Assembly: GCA_035222895.1 (NCBI GenBank)
Contig: JAVYIG010002531.1
Coordinates: forward strand, 1-64,000
From: Strongylocentrotus droebachiensis
Lineage: Eukaryota; Echinodermata; Echinoidea; Camarodonta; Strongylocentrotidae
Direction: 5' to 3'
Length of the DNA stretch: 64,000 bases
In this document: positions 1 through 11,195 of the stretch, in pieces
Numbering within the stretch: position 1 is the stretch's first letter
Layout of the letters: each line of letters begins with the position of its first letter
The notes under the pieces: model-generated
Told to the model about the DNA's origin: nothing
The model's input: the letters and a program-made list of their open reading frames with translations, nothing else
The model's database searches: none
Made by a program: the position numbers and the translations under genes

Positions 1-1110
1 ATAAGGGCTTGGACATGCTTTCAATTTGATTTTTAATCACCAGAAACAAACATTATCCATCATGTCCTCTCCAACCAGCACTGATATCCAAATATGAAGA
101 CCTGTTTCCTCCTAATTGTACTTTAAACTATACTACTTTTTAGAGTAATAAAAGTTTGTCAACAATTTATGCACCTTAAATCAGGTAACTTCACTCAAAA
201 CTGATACTGCACTCGTTGGAATAGCTAGGGCTAACGATAAGAATGAAGTTACATCAACCAATTATCATAGATATTTGTCATGATACTGTTCTGTATTATA
301 TATCTAGGAGAAGATTCTTTAGATGACCGAAAAATAACAGAACTTTCATGTAACATTTTTTAAATAATTAAAATATACTCCATAAAAACTATTTTCCCCC
401 AAGTCTAAATCACAGCTAAATGGAGAGGGGTTGACCAAGCACTGGTTTCCCGTTCCGTTCATATGCTCTGTCCTACTGAGATTTTACAGTGTTTGATTTT
501 GGCCACTTCTCTTCTCTAACATAAATCACTGGTCTTCATTCAGATATTACACTTTCTCCCTCCATTTTCAATCGTACAGATGCTAACAAGTACCACTTCA
601 CTGGTTAATTCCTCACCCCAAACCAACCTCACCTGATAGAGAGAACCTCATCATTTCCCTCGTTTACAGGGACACTTTCTGGAAGTGACCGGAGATTGGC
701 TGGGATTCGTGAACAAGGAATACGCAAAAAACATTGCCAAATGTTGTGTTAACTGTTAACTGCTGATTGGCCCGTTAACGAAGGGAGCGCAGCGTCTCTG
801 CAAAGTGCAAACTCGTTTGCGGGTCAACGAAGAGTACGTATGGAGTAGACTTTCTGATGTGAGACACAAATTTATAGGAGTTCAAGGTCTCAACATATAT
901 CTGACTGAAAGCAAGCTCTATGTCCTTCATATATCATTCAGATAGTTTCCAAAAGCAAACTACAAAAAAGACAAATATGACTGGAACAAAAATCTGATCT
1001 GTTGTAACATGTAGGTACTAAATAGCTGTAATTATTTATAATCTGGTCTAATATTATAACATGGGGAGATGTAAATAAATTTTACCAAATACAAATTATA
1101 AGTGGAAATT
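1..1110. other. AT-rich non-coding stretch
   Basis: I see no convincing exon here. A less AT-rich patch at about 690-860 contains a GTTAACTGTTAAC palindrome-like word and several CG dinucleotides, which could be regulatory, but nothing identifies it. Confidence 0.4.
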
Positions 1111-1113
1111 ATA

Positions 1114-1624
1114 CCCTTTTCTAACTGCACTGATTTTCATCGGATGCATCCGGACGCATCCGATGAAACTGGCAGTTAGAAAGCAACAGAGGAGAAAAAG
1201 GCGATTAAATAGCCGATGAAAAAAAGAGAAATAGGCGATTAAATTCTCCTGCTCAAGAGCAGAAGTAATTCTCATTCTATCGGTGTGACACCGATGAAAT
1301 GTGCAGTTAGAAAACGTTCGGGAGAAAAAGGCGATTAAAACAGCGATTAAAATCGTCAAAGGTCGCAGTATACGCGCGCTTTATCGTAACCAGCTGTGTT
1401 TGTTGACTTATGGTTGAACATGCTACATGGTAGCTAGATGGAGCGCGGGCTTAATAATTACGTAATAATTCTTCACTTCCGGCAAGGGCTCGCCACAGCG
1501 AGTGAATTTCACCGGCAGTTAGAAACCGACAGGGGGAAACTGCGGTTTCACCTTTGTTTACATAAGGAAAATTAAATCGGTATTTTCATCGGTGTGACTC
1601 CGATAGAGTGCAGTTAGAAAAGGG
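1114..1624. mobile_element. TA-flanked MITE with repeated terminal module
   Basis: The ends are perfect inverted repeats: CCCTTTTCTAACTGCAC at 1114-1130 and its complement at 1608-1624. Both are flanked by TA (1112-1113 and 1625-1626), as expected for Tc1/mariner-type insertion, although a longer palindromic ATA/TAT flank is also possible. The word GCAGTTAGAAA recurs at 1172, 1303, 1515 and 1610, with the inverted copy at 1118-1128. Several copies are preceded by a small hairpin of the type TCGG...CCGATGAAA, and two are followed by a block containing AAAAGGCGATTAAA. No transposase is encoded, so it is non-autonomous. The repeated word is plausibly a transposase binding site (inference). Confidence 0.85.
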
Positions 1625-2044
1625 TATCAGAGACCTTTTGCATGGGACACATTATGTCATAAAGAGTCCTTTATTATGAAGGTAGTTTGATTTGATATCT
1701 AGTTTTCCTGCCAGCACTTTACATTCACAAGCTTTACACATGGAATGAACAACATCAAATCTAATAATACAGAGGGTTTTTTTTAGAAAAGGGGCTGCAC
1801 GATGAAACTAGTATTATTCAGTGTTTATCATCTTCTTTGAATATTTTATTAGATTTGGAGCTTATTGTTGCTAGGCTCGGTCTGTGCGTCTAACCCATTT
1901 TCATTGATCCTGACTTTAGACACTACAATGTACCTCTGAATATGTATATTCATAACTTGTACCAAAAAAAAGAAACAAACACTAGGAAACATATTCCAAT
2001 CCATTCATGTCACTCTGTTATGAATTAATCCCCAGACAGAACAT

Positions 2045-2310
2045 GGAGGGAGTAAGAGTAAGAGGCTGAAAGAGAGAGAGGAAAGGAGAGAGAGGCCGGG
2101 GGAGACAGGGGGAGAAAGAGAGAGAAAAAAGAAAGAGAGACAAAGAAAGAGAGAGAGAAAGAGAGAAAGGGAGAGAATGAGAGAGAGAGAAAGAGAGAGA
2201 CTGAGAGAGAGAGAGAGAAAAGGAGAGATAGAGAAAAGGAGAGAGAGAGAAAAGGAGAGAGAGAGAGAGGAAAGGAGAGAGAGAGAGAAAAGGAGAGAGA
2301 GAGAGAGAAA

Positions 2311-2351
<41 letters not shown>

Positions 2352-2393
2352 AGGAGAGGGAAAAGAGAAAGAGAGAGAGAGAGAGACCCTGGA
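2045..2393. repeat. (GA)n-rich polypurine tract
   Basis: Almost uninterrupted GAGA/GGAGA/AAAG runs on the plus strand, with a G10 run near 2341. Open frames across it encode only Arg/Glu repeats and are artefacts. Confidence 0.95.
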
Positions 2394-2795
2394 TGTATAT
2401 GATTGACCTAACCCAAAGGATTGCCTTAATTAGATTAACATGTATTGATTAGAAAGAGGCGCTTTGTCAACCCTGGGACAAAACTGTAGTTTTGGTCTCA
2501 CCTCCCTGGATGCACCTACACTACTGGATAGCCTTGTATGCACACACAAACACTGCACATGCATACTCCATTTGTTCCTTATATCTGAGGCATTTTCAAA
2601 ATTAATACATCACAGCACTGATACAACAAAATATACAATTTATGAATGATAACATTCCATTTAATATTTTTGGTTTGATTTCATTTTCATTATTAAAACA
2701 GAATAAAGATAAAAGTCTGATTCTAAATGACAGCAAGGTTTGTAGCAGTTTAGGGCCTTCTGTTTGCTCCACTGAACCAATGACCTTATAATCGA

Positions 2796-2882
2796 AAACA
2801 AGGGTGCAGAACCACATCAATTGCACCCCTCATATCCCAAACCAAGGGTACAGCACCACATAAATTGTACCCCTCATACCCC
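2796..2882. repeat. 44-bp tandem duplication
   Basis: Two adjacent diverged copies share the words CAAGGGTRCAG and CACCCCTCATA-type endings. CAAGGG starts at 2799 and 2843, giving a 44-bp period. Confidence 0.7.
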
Positions 2883-5285
2883 TTTCATACCAAGGTTCCA
2901 TCTGGGGGTAACATAAAAACACAAGTTTTACCCTGGTAATCTTTTGGTATGAAAGGAAATGAACACCAAGGGCAGCCCACTGTAAAATACATTGGTACAA
3001 AGCACTAAACACCTGACAAATTCATCTCCCCCTTTTATCCCTCTCCCTCCTTCTGATCTGTTTTTTATTTGACACCACCACTGCCTACCTGGGCGGGGGA
3101 TGGTTTACAACAACCGATATTAAAAACTTCATATCTCTGAATTTCAAGTGCTTTGTCAACACCCAAAGTTCTCTCTTCACCTATTAATTGCTCCATGAAG
3201 GCGGGCTACAAGGTACCATGTACTCCTATGTGTTTGTTGACATAGCTAGAACAAATGCAACAATTCCTACTTACTGCTCCTTCAACCTATGTCGTTCTTA
3301 GTCGATACCCTCCCAGGGTGCTCAAAAACTTGTAAGCTATTCTCGATAATTCATGCAAAAAGATAAACATATAGCGGTAAAATGTATAAACCTACAATCA
3401 TAAAAAGTGAGTACATATCAACATAACTGAGTTAAAATGCAAGGGGCAATTGCAACAGTGCTTTCGTGGAGGGACCTTTCCTGTAATATAACCCCCATCA
3501 TGCATTAGGCAGCAAAAACTGCCTACATTTGAATAAAATATTTTTCACCCTAACAAGCTTCTAAAATGTTCATGTAATTCAAAATGAGTTTATAAATTCT
3601 GAAAATTGATATCTTGGTCTTGACCAAATTAAATATACAGTAAGCAACCTTTTGGCAAAGAAATAATAATTTTTTGGACTGGGCCCTGTAAATCTAAAAT
3701 CTTACAAAACGGCACCAAAATAAATAAATAAAAAATAACCAATACAAAACTATATAATAGAAAGGCATTGGTGCCAGTTCAAAATACTGACCTACTCTAT
3801 ACAAGTCTCTAATATCAGGACGAGGCGCAGAAAAGGGAAAAATCAGTGTAATGTGTCTGGCTCATTAGGGCTAATGCAGCGAATGCAGGCAGATCGTGTT
3901 AACAAGCCAATCAATACGATTAGTAATGAACATTTTAATTACGATGCATCTCATGTATGGACTCCAGATAATGCACTTTCATCACACTGACCAATCACAG
4001 GCATTCTAAACCTGAAGCAAGCAGTAATTACTGGGCAACATGCTCTTAACTTAGATAAACAAGTATAATCTGTTAGAACTGACAATAAATTTTGTATTTG
4101 TAGTTTGTATGTTTAGCTCCTACTGGATTCATCCTACTGGATTCATAACAGCAAAAAGAGAAGAAAAGAGAGTAAAAATGAGTATAAAAAAGAGAAAAAT
4201 AGAGCAGAAAGAGATGGGGAGAGGAAAGAAAATATTTAAAATATGATACAACTGCGTCACACACACACCCTCCCTCACTCCATAGCCTCGTTCTCTCACA
4301 TTTTGTTCATATCGTAGGACTAGTGACCCCCTACCATGGCACCAGTGCCCTCTCAATGGTTGAACCCATGCTACGCCACTCTATATATATACACACAGGG
4401 TTCAGGAAAGTATACACCATACAGTATATATAGGCCCTTTAACATAAAAGTCTACTTACAATCAATCATAAAAATGTACAGTATCTACAGTCTTGCTGCA
4501 ATTATCTGTATCTTACCATGCACTGTATCTATTTTTAACATAGTATTAATCGTGAGTGGCAATATATTGCAAGTTACGATTGATAAAAGGAAATACGATT
4601 CATTTTGGGAAGATATGATCAGTCATAACTTTTTTATATTACAGGGCCCTAGACTTAATTCTGTCGTATACACCACGTGTAAGTGTTCACAAAATAAGTA
4701 TTGAGGGTACCTTCTGATCTTGCTATCAAACTACAAGTACATTTTCAATATCACGTAGGTAACATATCTTTCACTTGAATCTTGATAAAGCTATTATCCC
4801 TGTACTCAATGATGAAGATAAAAATAAGTAATCTCAAATATACGACCCCTATCAAACCCTAACACTTGAACTCTTAAAATTCTATTGAAGAGCCGATATG
4901 ACATCTCGAAGTCCATTCAAAGTGTGCAATGGAACGATAAATAAGTGCTCACATTGTATGAAGTTATGAACCCAATACATGTTCTACAACGATTTGGCAA
5001 AGTATTCATGTTTGGCAAATTATATTTAAGGAAATTCCCAAAAGATCACCTATAACTGACAAATTCTAAACTTATCCACAAAAGTCTTTAAAAAAATGAA
5101 AGATTTAATTTTTCAAATATCAATACATATATTTCTGATATTTTTCTAGTAACATCTATGTCATAGTTTATAATTTCTTTTTCTACTAATTTACTCAATG
5201 AAAATACAAAGGGGATAGGGGGCTTTCTAAATTCTCGAAACATAAAATTGGCTATGTCTTTACGAGACAGAAACCCACCCTTTTG
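2883..5285. other. Non-coding stretch, no gene seen
   Basis: Mostly AT-rich unique sequence. The patch 3830-4040 has balanced composition and several homeodomain- and CCAAT-like words (CATTAGGGCTAATG, TTAATTAC, GACCAATCAC), so it is a weak candidate for a conserved regulatory element. The open frame at 4336-4704 has no recognisable domain and ends in low-complexity sequence. Confidence 0.35.
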
Positions 5286-5286
5286 A

Positions 5287-5740
5287 AGCACTGAATTAAG
5301 AAATTAACACACGTTTTACTGGGATCTCGTACTCGTTTCGTAGAAGAATGCCCTAGAGGCAGTTTCCCTTGCCATTTGGGTAACTCTGAAGACCTTGAGC
5401 ACATTATATAAATGACCTTACTTTTCATTTCTGAGTAATTGAAGGAGAGACTGCTCAAAAAGAAGTTTGTGGGTGGATATGTGTGGGAGGGTGCACTGAT
5501 CAATCCTTCTCCATTAGTATTATTGCCTACTTCCAAAATACTCATCAAACACCTGAGTGCCAAAAGGACACTCAATGATGTCATCGAAATGAGACTTAGC
5601 GCCCTTCTTGCTTCTGACCAACAGTCAGTATATCCCATCAATGTTTCATCTCTAGCATGTTGTTTGTGCAACCCATCCCATTTTTGTGACCCTGGGCAAT
5701 TTCTGAAATTTGCCATTCAAATGTTATCAAAGTTCAATCA
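5287..5740 (+). mobile_element. Probable 3' fragment of a non-LTR retrotransposon (LINE)
   Basis: The plus-strand frame from about 5290 reads LTHVLLGSRTRFVEECPRG, then SEDLEHII before a stop. This resembles the C-terminal tail of many LINE reverse-transcriptase ORFs, where a 'LT...R...CP.C......ED..HIL..C' zinc-knuckle-like pattern follows the RT domain. Here the second Cys spacing is imperfect and the final Cys is missing. A following frame (5439-5744) continues with ordinary-looking but unrecognised residues. No RT core is present upstream, so it is a 5'-truncated, decayed copy if the call is right. It could also be a chance match. Confidence 0.35.
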
Positions 5741-6357
5741 ATGATATGCACATAATTATATATAAGAGAAGCATGTTGCGACAGGCAATCAACGTGATAA
5801 CGCTGTCAAAGAATGACACAATAACACAAAGAAGCAAAATACAAGATGAAATAATATTTGACACCATAAATAAGATAATTCCTTGTGCAAGATGTTTTTG
5901 TTTACATGTATAAATATAGGGTTGATGGCAATAAACCTCAATATAGAGTTACTTTAATTTTCTTTTCTAAAATTGTACATCTGAGCTTCCAATCGTGACA
6001 GTCAAATATAATGGACCTGGGGCAGAGAGCAGTCAATATCTATGTGCAGACCCCTACAAACTAGAAATAAAAATTAACATGGGGCTCACACAGCCTCAAA
6101 AAACATTTATTATAAATCCCCATCCAAAGAAATTTAGTGTGAAGAACTGATAATAGTCTGCATTTTTCTCTTTAGTCGTGGAATCATTAGGGTTGAACAT
6201 TATGTCAAGCCTTTGAGCCAAAGGCATCACTTCAAAGAAGAACATGGGTGAGAACCTCCTGCAACAAACTCATACAAAATTCTTTCTTTTCTCCATGCTC
6301 ATTCATCACAGGTAAGTTGAGGGAGTACAGCTTTCACATCGAATATCTCCAGAAGTA
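5741..6357. other. Non-coding stretch, nothing recognised
   Basis: AT-rich sequence without repeats or exon signals that I can support. Confidence 0.4.
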
Positions 6358-6523
6358 GCATTCTTTTATAGAGCTGCACAATTTCCTATTTACGACACAA
6401 CTTAGAAAAGAAGCTGCATTTCTATCTCTACATTCAAGAAGCATTCTTTTCTAGAGCTGCACTATTTCCTTTTTATGACACAACTTATAAAAGAAGCTGC
6501 ATTTCTATCCAGGTACCAGCAAT
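6358..6523. repeat. 83-bp tandem duplication
   Basis: GCATTCTTTT starts at 6358 and again at 6441. Both copies continue through TAGAGCTGCAC, a GACACAACTTA word and AAGAAGCTGCATTTCTATC. Differences are few, which suggests a fairly recent local duplication. Confidence 0.85.
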
Positions 6524-7075
6524 ACTTAGTCTTCTACAATTGTTTGTTATTGTTGTTTCTTAACTGTTTCATTTCAAGAGAAAATGCCTATTAAATGGTT
6601 CTGTAGGCAGAAAACCTCTCTATTTTCTAACCACAATCCACTACCATACTTCAAAGAAAATAGCTTTTGTTCTATCTTCCTGCGACCTTCGCAGATCTCC
6701 AGCTTTTACTAGAGGAGTTCCTCGGGATCTTCTTTTGAAAGAAAATGGATTTGGAAGGGTAAGCTTTGGGATAAGGATATAGCAACAATAGGATTTCAAG
6801 GAGAAGTATGCTAATGGGAGAAAATAGCTCTAGATTTGAGGGGGGATAATCTTGAGTTTCATGTAGCAGAGGTTACATAACAACAGGCCTCGCCTATGTA
6901 GAGCCTTAATACTAATACTAATTCAGTCAATGACACTTTTTCCAGAATATTTGTATTCCTATTAGAGCTGAAGGCCTCCTTGAATATCATTTCATTGAAG
7001 AGCTACTGTATAAATAGAGGATTTGGTGAAAAGAGTGGCACCTTACTACATTAGTGCATAATAAATTGTTATTAT
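6524..7075. other. Non-coding stretch, nothing recognised
   Basis: No exon, repeat or RNA gene is supported. Sequence is AT-rich and unique-looking. Confidence 0.4.
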
Positions 7076-7079
7076 ACAG

Positions 7080-7615
7080 ACATAATGATAATGATAATGG
7101 CGATAGATATATTGATTAATGGAGCTGATTAGAGTGATGGTAAAAATGTTAAGGATGAAAAGAAGGACGGAGATGGGCTGACGGTAATAGAAAGATTAGT
7201 AAAGATGATAGATGATAAGGTTGATAATGATAACAGGGGTAATAATATAAAAACATAATCAATCACTTAACATGAAAGATAATATGACAGGGATAAAAGA
7301 TAAGGGAGGAGAATAAGGAGGAGAATAAGGAGAAGGATGGAGTAGAATGAGGAGAAAGAGGATTGGGAAGAGGAGAGGGAGGATGAAGACCATAATGATT
7401 ATGAGAAAGAGGAGATGGAGGGAGAAGGGGATTAAGAGAGGGGGAAAGAGAGAAAGTGGAAGAGGTGGGATAGGAGGGGAGAAGGAGGAGAGGGAGAATG
7501 AGGAGAAATAATAGAGGAGTATCGAGGAAGGGGAAACGAGGAAGAGGAGCAGGAGGGAATTAAAGATAAGCAGGAGCAGTAGCAAAGGAAGCAGGAGTAG
7601 GAGGAAGATGGATCT
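7080..7615. repeat. GAT- then GGA-rich polypurine low complexity
   Basis: 7080-7260 is rich in GATAAT/GATGAT words. 7280-7610 is a degenerate GGAGAA/AGGAGG polypurine tract. Antisense frames encode Leu/Pro/Ser runs only and are artefacts. Confidence 0.9.
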
Positions 7616-8137
7616 CCACACAGAGGAAACTTAAATACTACAGAGTCCATACAGACCATGTTGCCATCACAACATAGGCTACATCATGAGGATGCTGCTC
7701 AACTCCGCAACTCACTTTCCAATACCACAACCAAAAAAAACTCTTTAGGCATTTCTTTTCTCTCCTAAAAATCAACAATAGCCTACACTCCACATTCCAC
7801 AGCATCTTTCCTTCAAAGCAAAAAAAAAACGCAGCCAAGTTCCCAGTCTTTACAAACCTCCATCTTCTATTTCTCAAGCCTAGAACTATTTTCATCTCTC
7901 TTTCTCTTCATCTACCCCTGCCTAGAAATCTATTTTCTCTGCTGCGATGTTGGCATGTAACTTCTCGGAGGGATGGAGTCTAGAGGGTGATGGACGTATC
8001 AAGCTACATCGTATGTAAACAGCGCGCATAATGCCATGGGTAATGTGACAGTTCTCTCTCTACAGGTATTTTTTTACCGTACGCCTTTGCCAGGTTCGGG
8101 CAGACAGAAGGTTTTACCAGCAAGTATGGTCCCACAT

Positions 8138-8480
8138 ATTCCAGGGGGTGTTTCACAAAGACTAAGATCGACTTTCAGTTGGACTTATCTATGGCAGGCC
8201 ATTCATGCCACTGGTTGCTCTCACTATTGGTCTCTCAATTATGATATTAAGATAATATTTTTTCCTTCAATAATGAATTATCAAAAAATGTAAATTCTGT
8301 AGATTTGTGACCATAATTTGTCCGTCCCTTAATAGACCGCGGGCCATGCCTCAAAAATGTGCCTAGAAATCAACTTTCGTGACCCATCTCTTGTATCTAC
8401 CTTATTTTTTTCTCACTTATAGAGAAAAAATCACTGAAAAAGAATATACAACTCGTCAGTGCTATAAGTTGCACATTAAT
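8138..8480 (+). repeat. Interspersed repeat, copy 1 ('GGGTGTTTCACAAAG' family)
   Basis: Begins GGGGGTGTTTCACAAAGAC and continues through TATGGCAGGCCATT, GCCA, ATTGGTCTCT, TAATAGACCG, GGGCCATG, TTTCGTGACCCA, GTATCTACCTT, ACTCGTCA and AGTTGCACA. The same ordered words occur in reverse complement at about 13090-13345. Copy 1 carries about 100 extra bases between ATTGGTCTCT and AATAGACCG. Similar GGTGTTTCACAAAG repeats are, from memory, common in marine invertebrate genomes. No coding capacity is seen. Confidence 0.85.
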
Positions 8481-8626
8481 TAGTTATGCTAATTAAACAA
8501 AGTGATGGCGCCCTCTACAGTTCAAAAATGGCAATTGCATGTTATTGTATGGGTTTATTGGTGTATTCATCTACGTACATGAAATAACGTCGACTGTATA
8601 TATAAAATATATGTTTGCGGGCATAA

Positions 8627-8890
8627 CGGGGGGGGGGGGGGGGGGGGGGTAGGAGTGGGTGGATTACCTCATGTTTTTTTATGGGGGGCAATGGTGGCTT
8701 CACCTAATCGTGAGGAAGGGTGTGGGGATGGTGAATTTACCTCATGGAGAGGAAGGTTTTTTATTTGTTATTTTTCATTATTATTATTATTGTGGGGGGG
8801 GGGGGGTGGTGGAATAACCTCATGGGTGTTTTTTTCTTGGGGGGGGGGTGGGTGATGTATCCCCCTTGTTTTGTGTTTTGGTTTTTTTAC
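8627..8890 (+). repeat. G-rich block with a 22-base G run
   Basis: A G run at 8628-8649 is followed by more G runs near 8797 and 8840 inside TTATT- and TTTT-containing sequence. The plus strand has strong potential to form G-quadruplexes. Frames through it encode Gly/Trp runs and are artefacts. Confidence 0.85.
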
Positions 8891-10660
8891 GATGGGGGGT
8901 TCCCCTTATTGAAACGAAGGGTAATTGTTGCTTGGTGATTAAAATTAATTATACTTAATTAACTGTTGTGTGTCATTAGTTTGTATTTTTGTGTGTCTAG
9001 ATGTGAATTTATGTGCAATTACTAGTTATGTGTGTGACACACATGTACATGTGTGTGCAATTCATTCATGGATCGTTGATGTACACACAATTCTCAAAGA
9101 GTTAAAATAAAAAAAATAAAAACAAAATAGGATCCTCTAGTTGATGCTCCTCACCCATCTCGGCAGCAGCCAACATCCCGCAACATATGCACAACATCAA
9201 CCCCGCTCCCCCTCCCCCTCCCACACACGCTCAATTTAGTTGTAGCAATACAGACACACAATCTCCCCCCTCCCCACTCGCCATTGTGACTTGCATGCAC
9301 TAAATCATTCATGCGTTTCTGCAAACACATGCACAATCACATACTGAACACATAATCACACCCTGCCACACCCATTAGAAAAATAAAAGAAATCTGCAAA
9401 ATCAGTTGTCTTTTTTTTCTCATTTATCTAAGATTTCACATGTGGTCTCATAGATCCACGGATGTTTTGGTACATGTAATATATAAGACAAAAAATCTGA
9501 TAATGAGTTAATGATATAACTAGCAACATTGGTTATAATAATAATGCCAATAAAAAAGAAAAAATAAGAAGAAAAAATAAATAATATAATACATATACTT
9601 GTAAAAATAATAACAATCAAGTACTTATTAACAGGGAAGCAGAGAGGGAGAGAAACACAAAAAGTTGTACTTCTAAGTTGTGAAAACCATACAGCAAATT
9701 AGCTGAAAATGATAATGGAATACATTTAGCAATCTTAATTCAATATTATGTGTAAAACTCTTCCTTACTAAGATCTGAAAAGTTTGAAAAGTTCATTGTA
9801 CAATAAATGCTTTCACTCTCTGACAGGCTGCTCTCTGACTCCAAATATTATACATGCATTTTTGTTGGTATACACTGCAATGTGCACATATTCAGGATAG
9901 ATATTATGTGTTAACGATTTGCCATACTTTTTGCTGTTGAAAAATCGACCTTTCATACCAGCATTCACGTTTTAAATAAAATTGTGAGAATCAATAAATC
10001 TGCATGCACCTCACAAGCATAATTAATCATCATGGGAAAACTTCATTACAAAAGAGACTGCTTTTAATTCAGAGAAATGTGATAAGTATGGATTGAAGTA
10101 CCACAAATGTGTCTTTTGATATTTTCTCTTTCAATAACTTTCAGTTGATATCATATTACCCTTTCCATTTAATTCTTCAAAGTGAAAAAGTAGGCATTAC
10201 TTTCCAGTTACATTCGTATATTCCCATTCTCATATATTAACAGCAGCATGTATTAGATTCATGCAGGCAGGTTAACACAGAATAGTACACTAATAAGTCT
10301 ATACACTTAAAGAACTTACTTCAGCCTATTTCAACAAAAAAATGGAGCAATAACTAAAACCCTGAGAATTATAGACTTTGCTATCACCACATGTTCTCAT
10401 GAAATATATTCATGTGTAGAGCTTGACCTCTAAAATACGATATAAGGGTGAGGCTTTGGTGACAATACATTCATTTCCACGGATAAACTGTACAGTCTTG
10501 GCATTTACCAATGTACATGTACCAGTACCTATACACACAACAATGTGTGCGTCTTTGAATTTCACGTACACAGAAACATGCAACATATCTTTCCAGAATT
10601 GAGAATTCTAATTGTCATTACAATCACCATTGGCCCTCTCTTTCTTACAAACGCACTAAA
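8891..10660. other. Non-coding stretch downstream of the 10.7-12.9 kb gene
   Basis: Holds TG/CA-rich stretches (8960-9070, 9180-9370) and AT-rich unique sequence. No exon is supported. It would contain the 3' UTR or 3' flank of the minus-strand gene ending at 10696. A small perfect hairpin ATATCTAC-ATTC-GTAGATAT lies just past its stop codon, at about 10665-10684. Confidence 0.4.
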
Positions 10661-10695
10661 AAAATATCTACATTCGTAGATATATATATGTACTA

Positions 10696-11195
10696 CTAAT
10701 AACATCTTTGACTGATCCTCTCCTCTACTATCTTGCGACAGAAGCTGGAGTATGATCTCTCGTACATCTGTTGTGCAGTTTCTGTGTGAAGTTTTGAACC
10801 GAGTGCCACCTTTGTGTACCTGTAATAACAAGATTTGTGATATCTAACTTCAATCGCTACATGATCCTTACCCCTTAAATCCAACAACAGAGCTTCATCT
10901 TGCTTCATCAAAGCAGCTGTTAACAAATTCCCCCCATCTTTTCTTTCACACAAGACATATTTTTCTACTTTTCGTTTACCCGAAGATTGTTCACGAAAGT
11001 ACTTCGTCCCTTTGCAAATGATACATTGGACTGGTAGCACATGCCGTCTGTCAGACCACTGGGGGGTAGAGGATTGCTGTCCGCAAGATACTCCAGATCG
11101 TAACATTCTCTTGGGTGCTGGCCCTGCTGGGATATCTCCGTCTTCATTGGGGGGTGCTTCTTGAAGATGTTCCTTGGTTGAGGTCTTCTCAGCAT
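10696..11195 (-). CDS. Exon 3 (terminal) of the Cys/His-module gene
   Basis: The acceptor is a pyrimidine-rich run ending GATATAG|AT. The first split codon becomes Asp, followed by AEKTSTKEHLQEAPP, a Pro/Gly linker, RRHVLPVQCIICKGTKYF, a Lys-rich stretch, a Cys in YVLCERKD, then a helical-looking LLTAALMKQDEALLLDLRGK and VRYHKSCYYRYTK. The frame stops after SQRCY at 10696. Many family members I recall are longer at the C terminus, so further exons or a C-terminal truncation cannot be excluded. Confidence 0.7.

Noticed and set aside
2177-2452. Arg/Glu-rich open frame
   Set aside because: Direct translation of a GA microsatellite.
4336-4704. 122-codon plus-strand frame
   Set aside because: No domain, AT-rich, includes a TATATATACACACA run and has no splice or family support.
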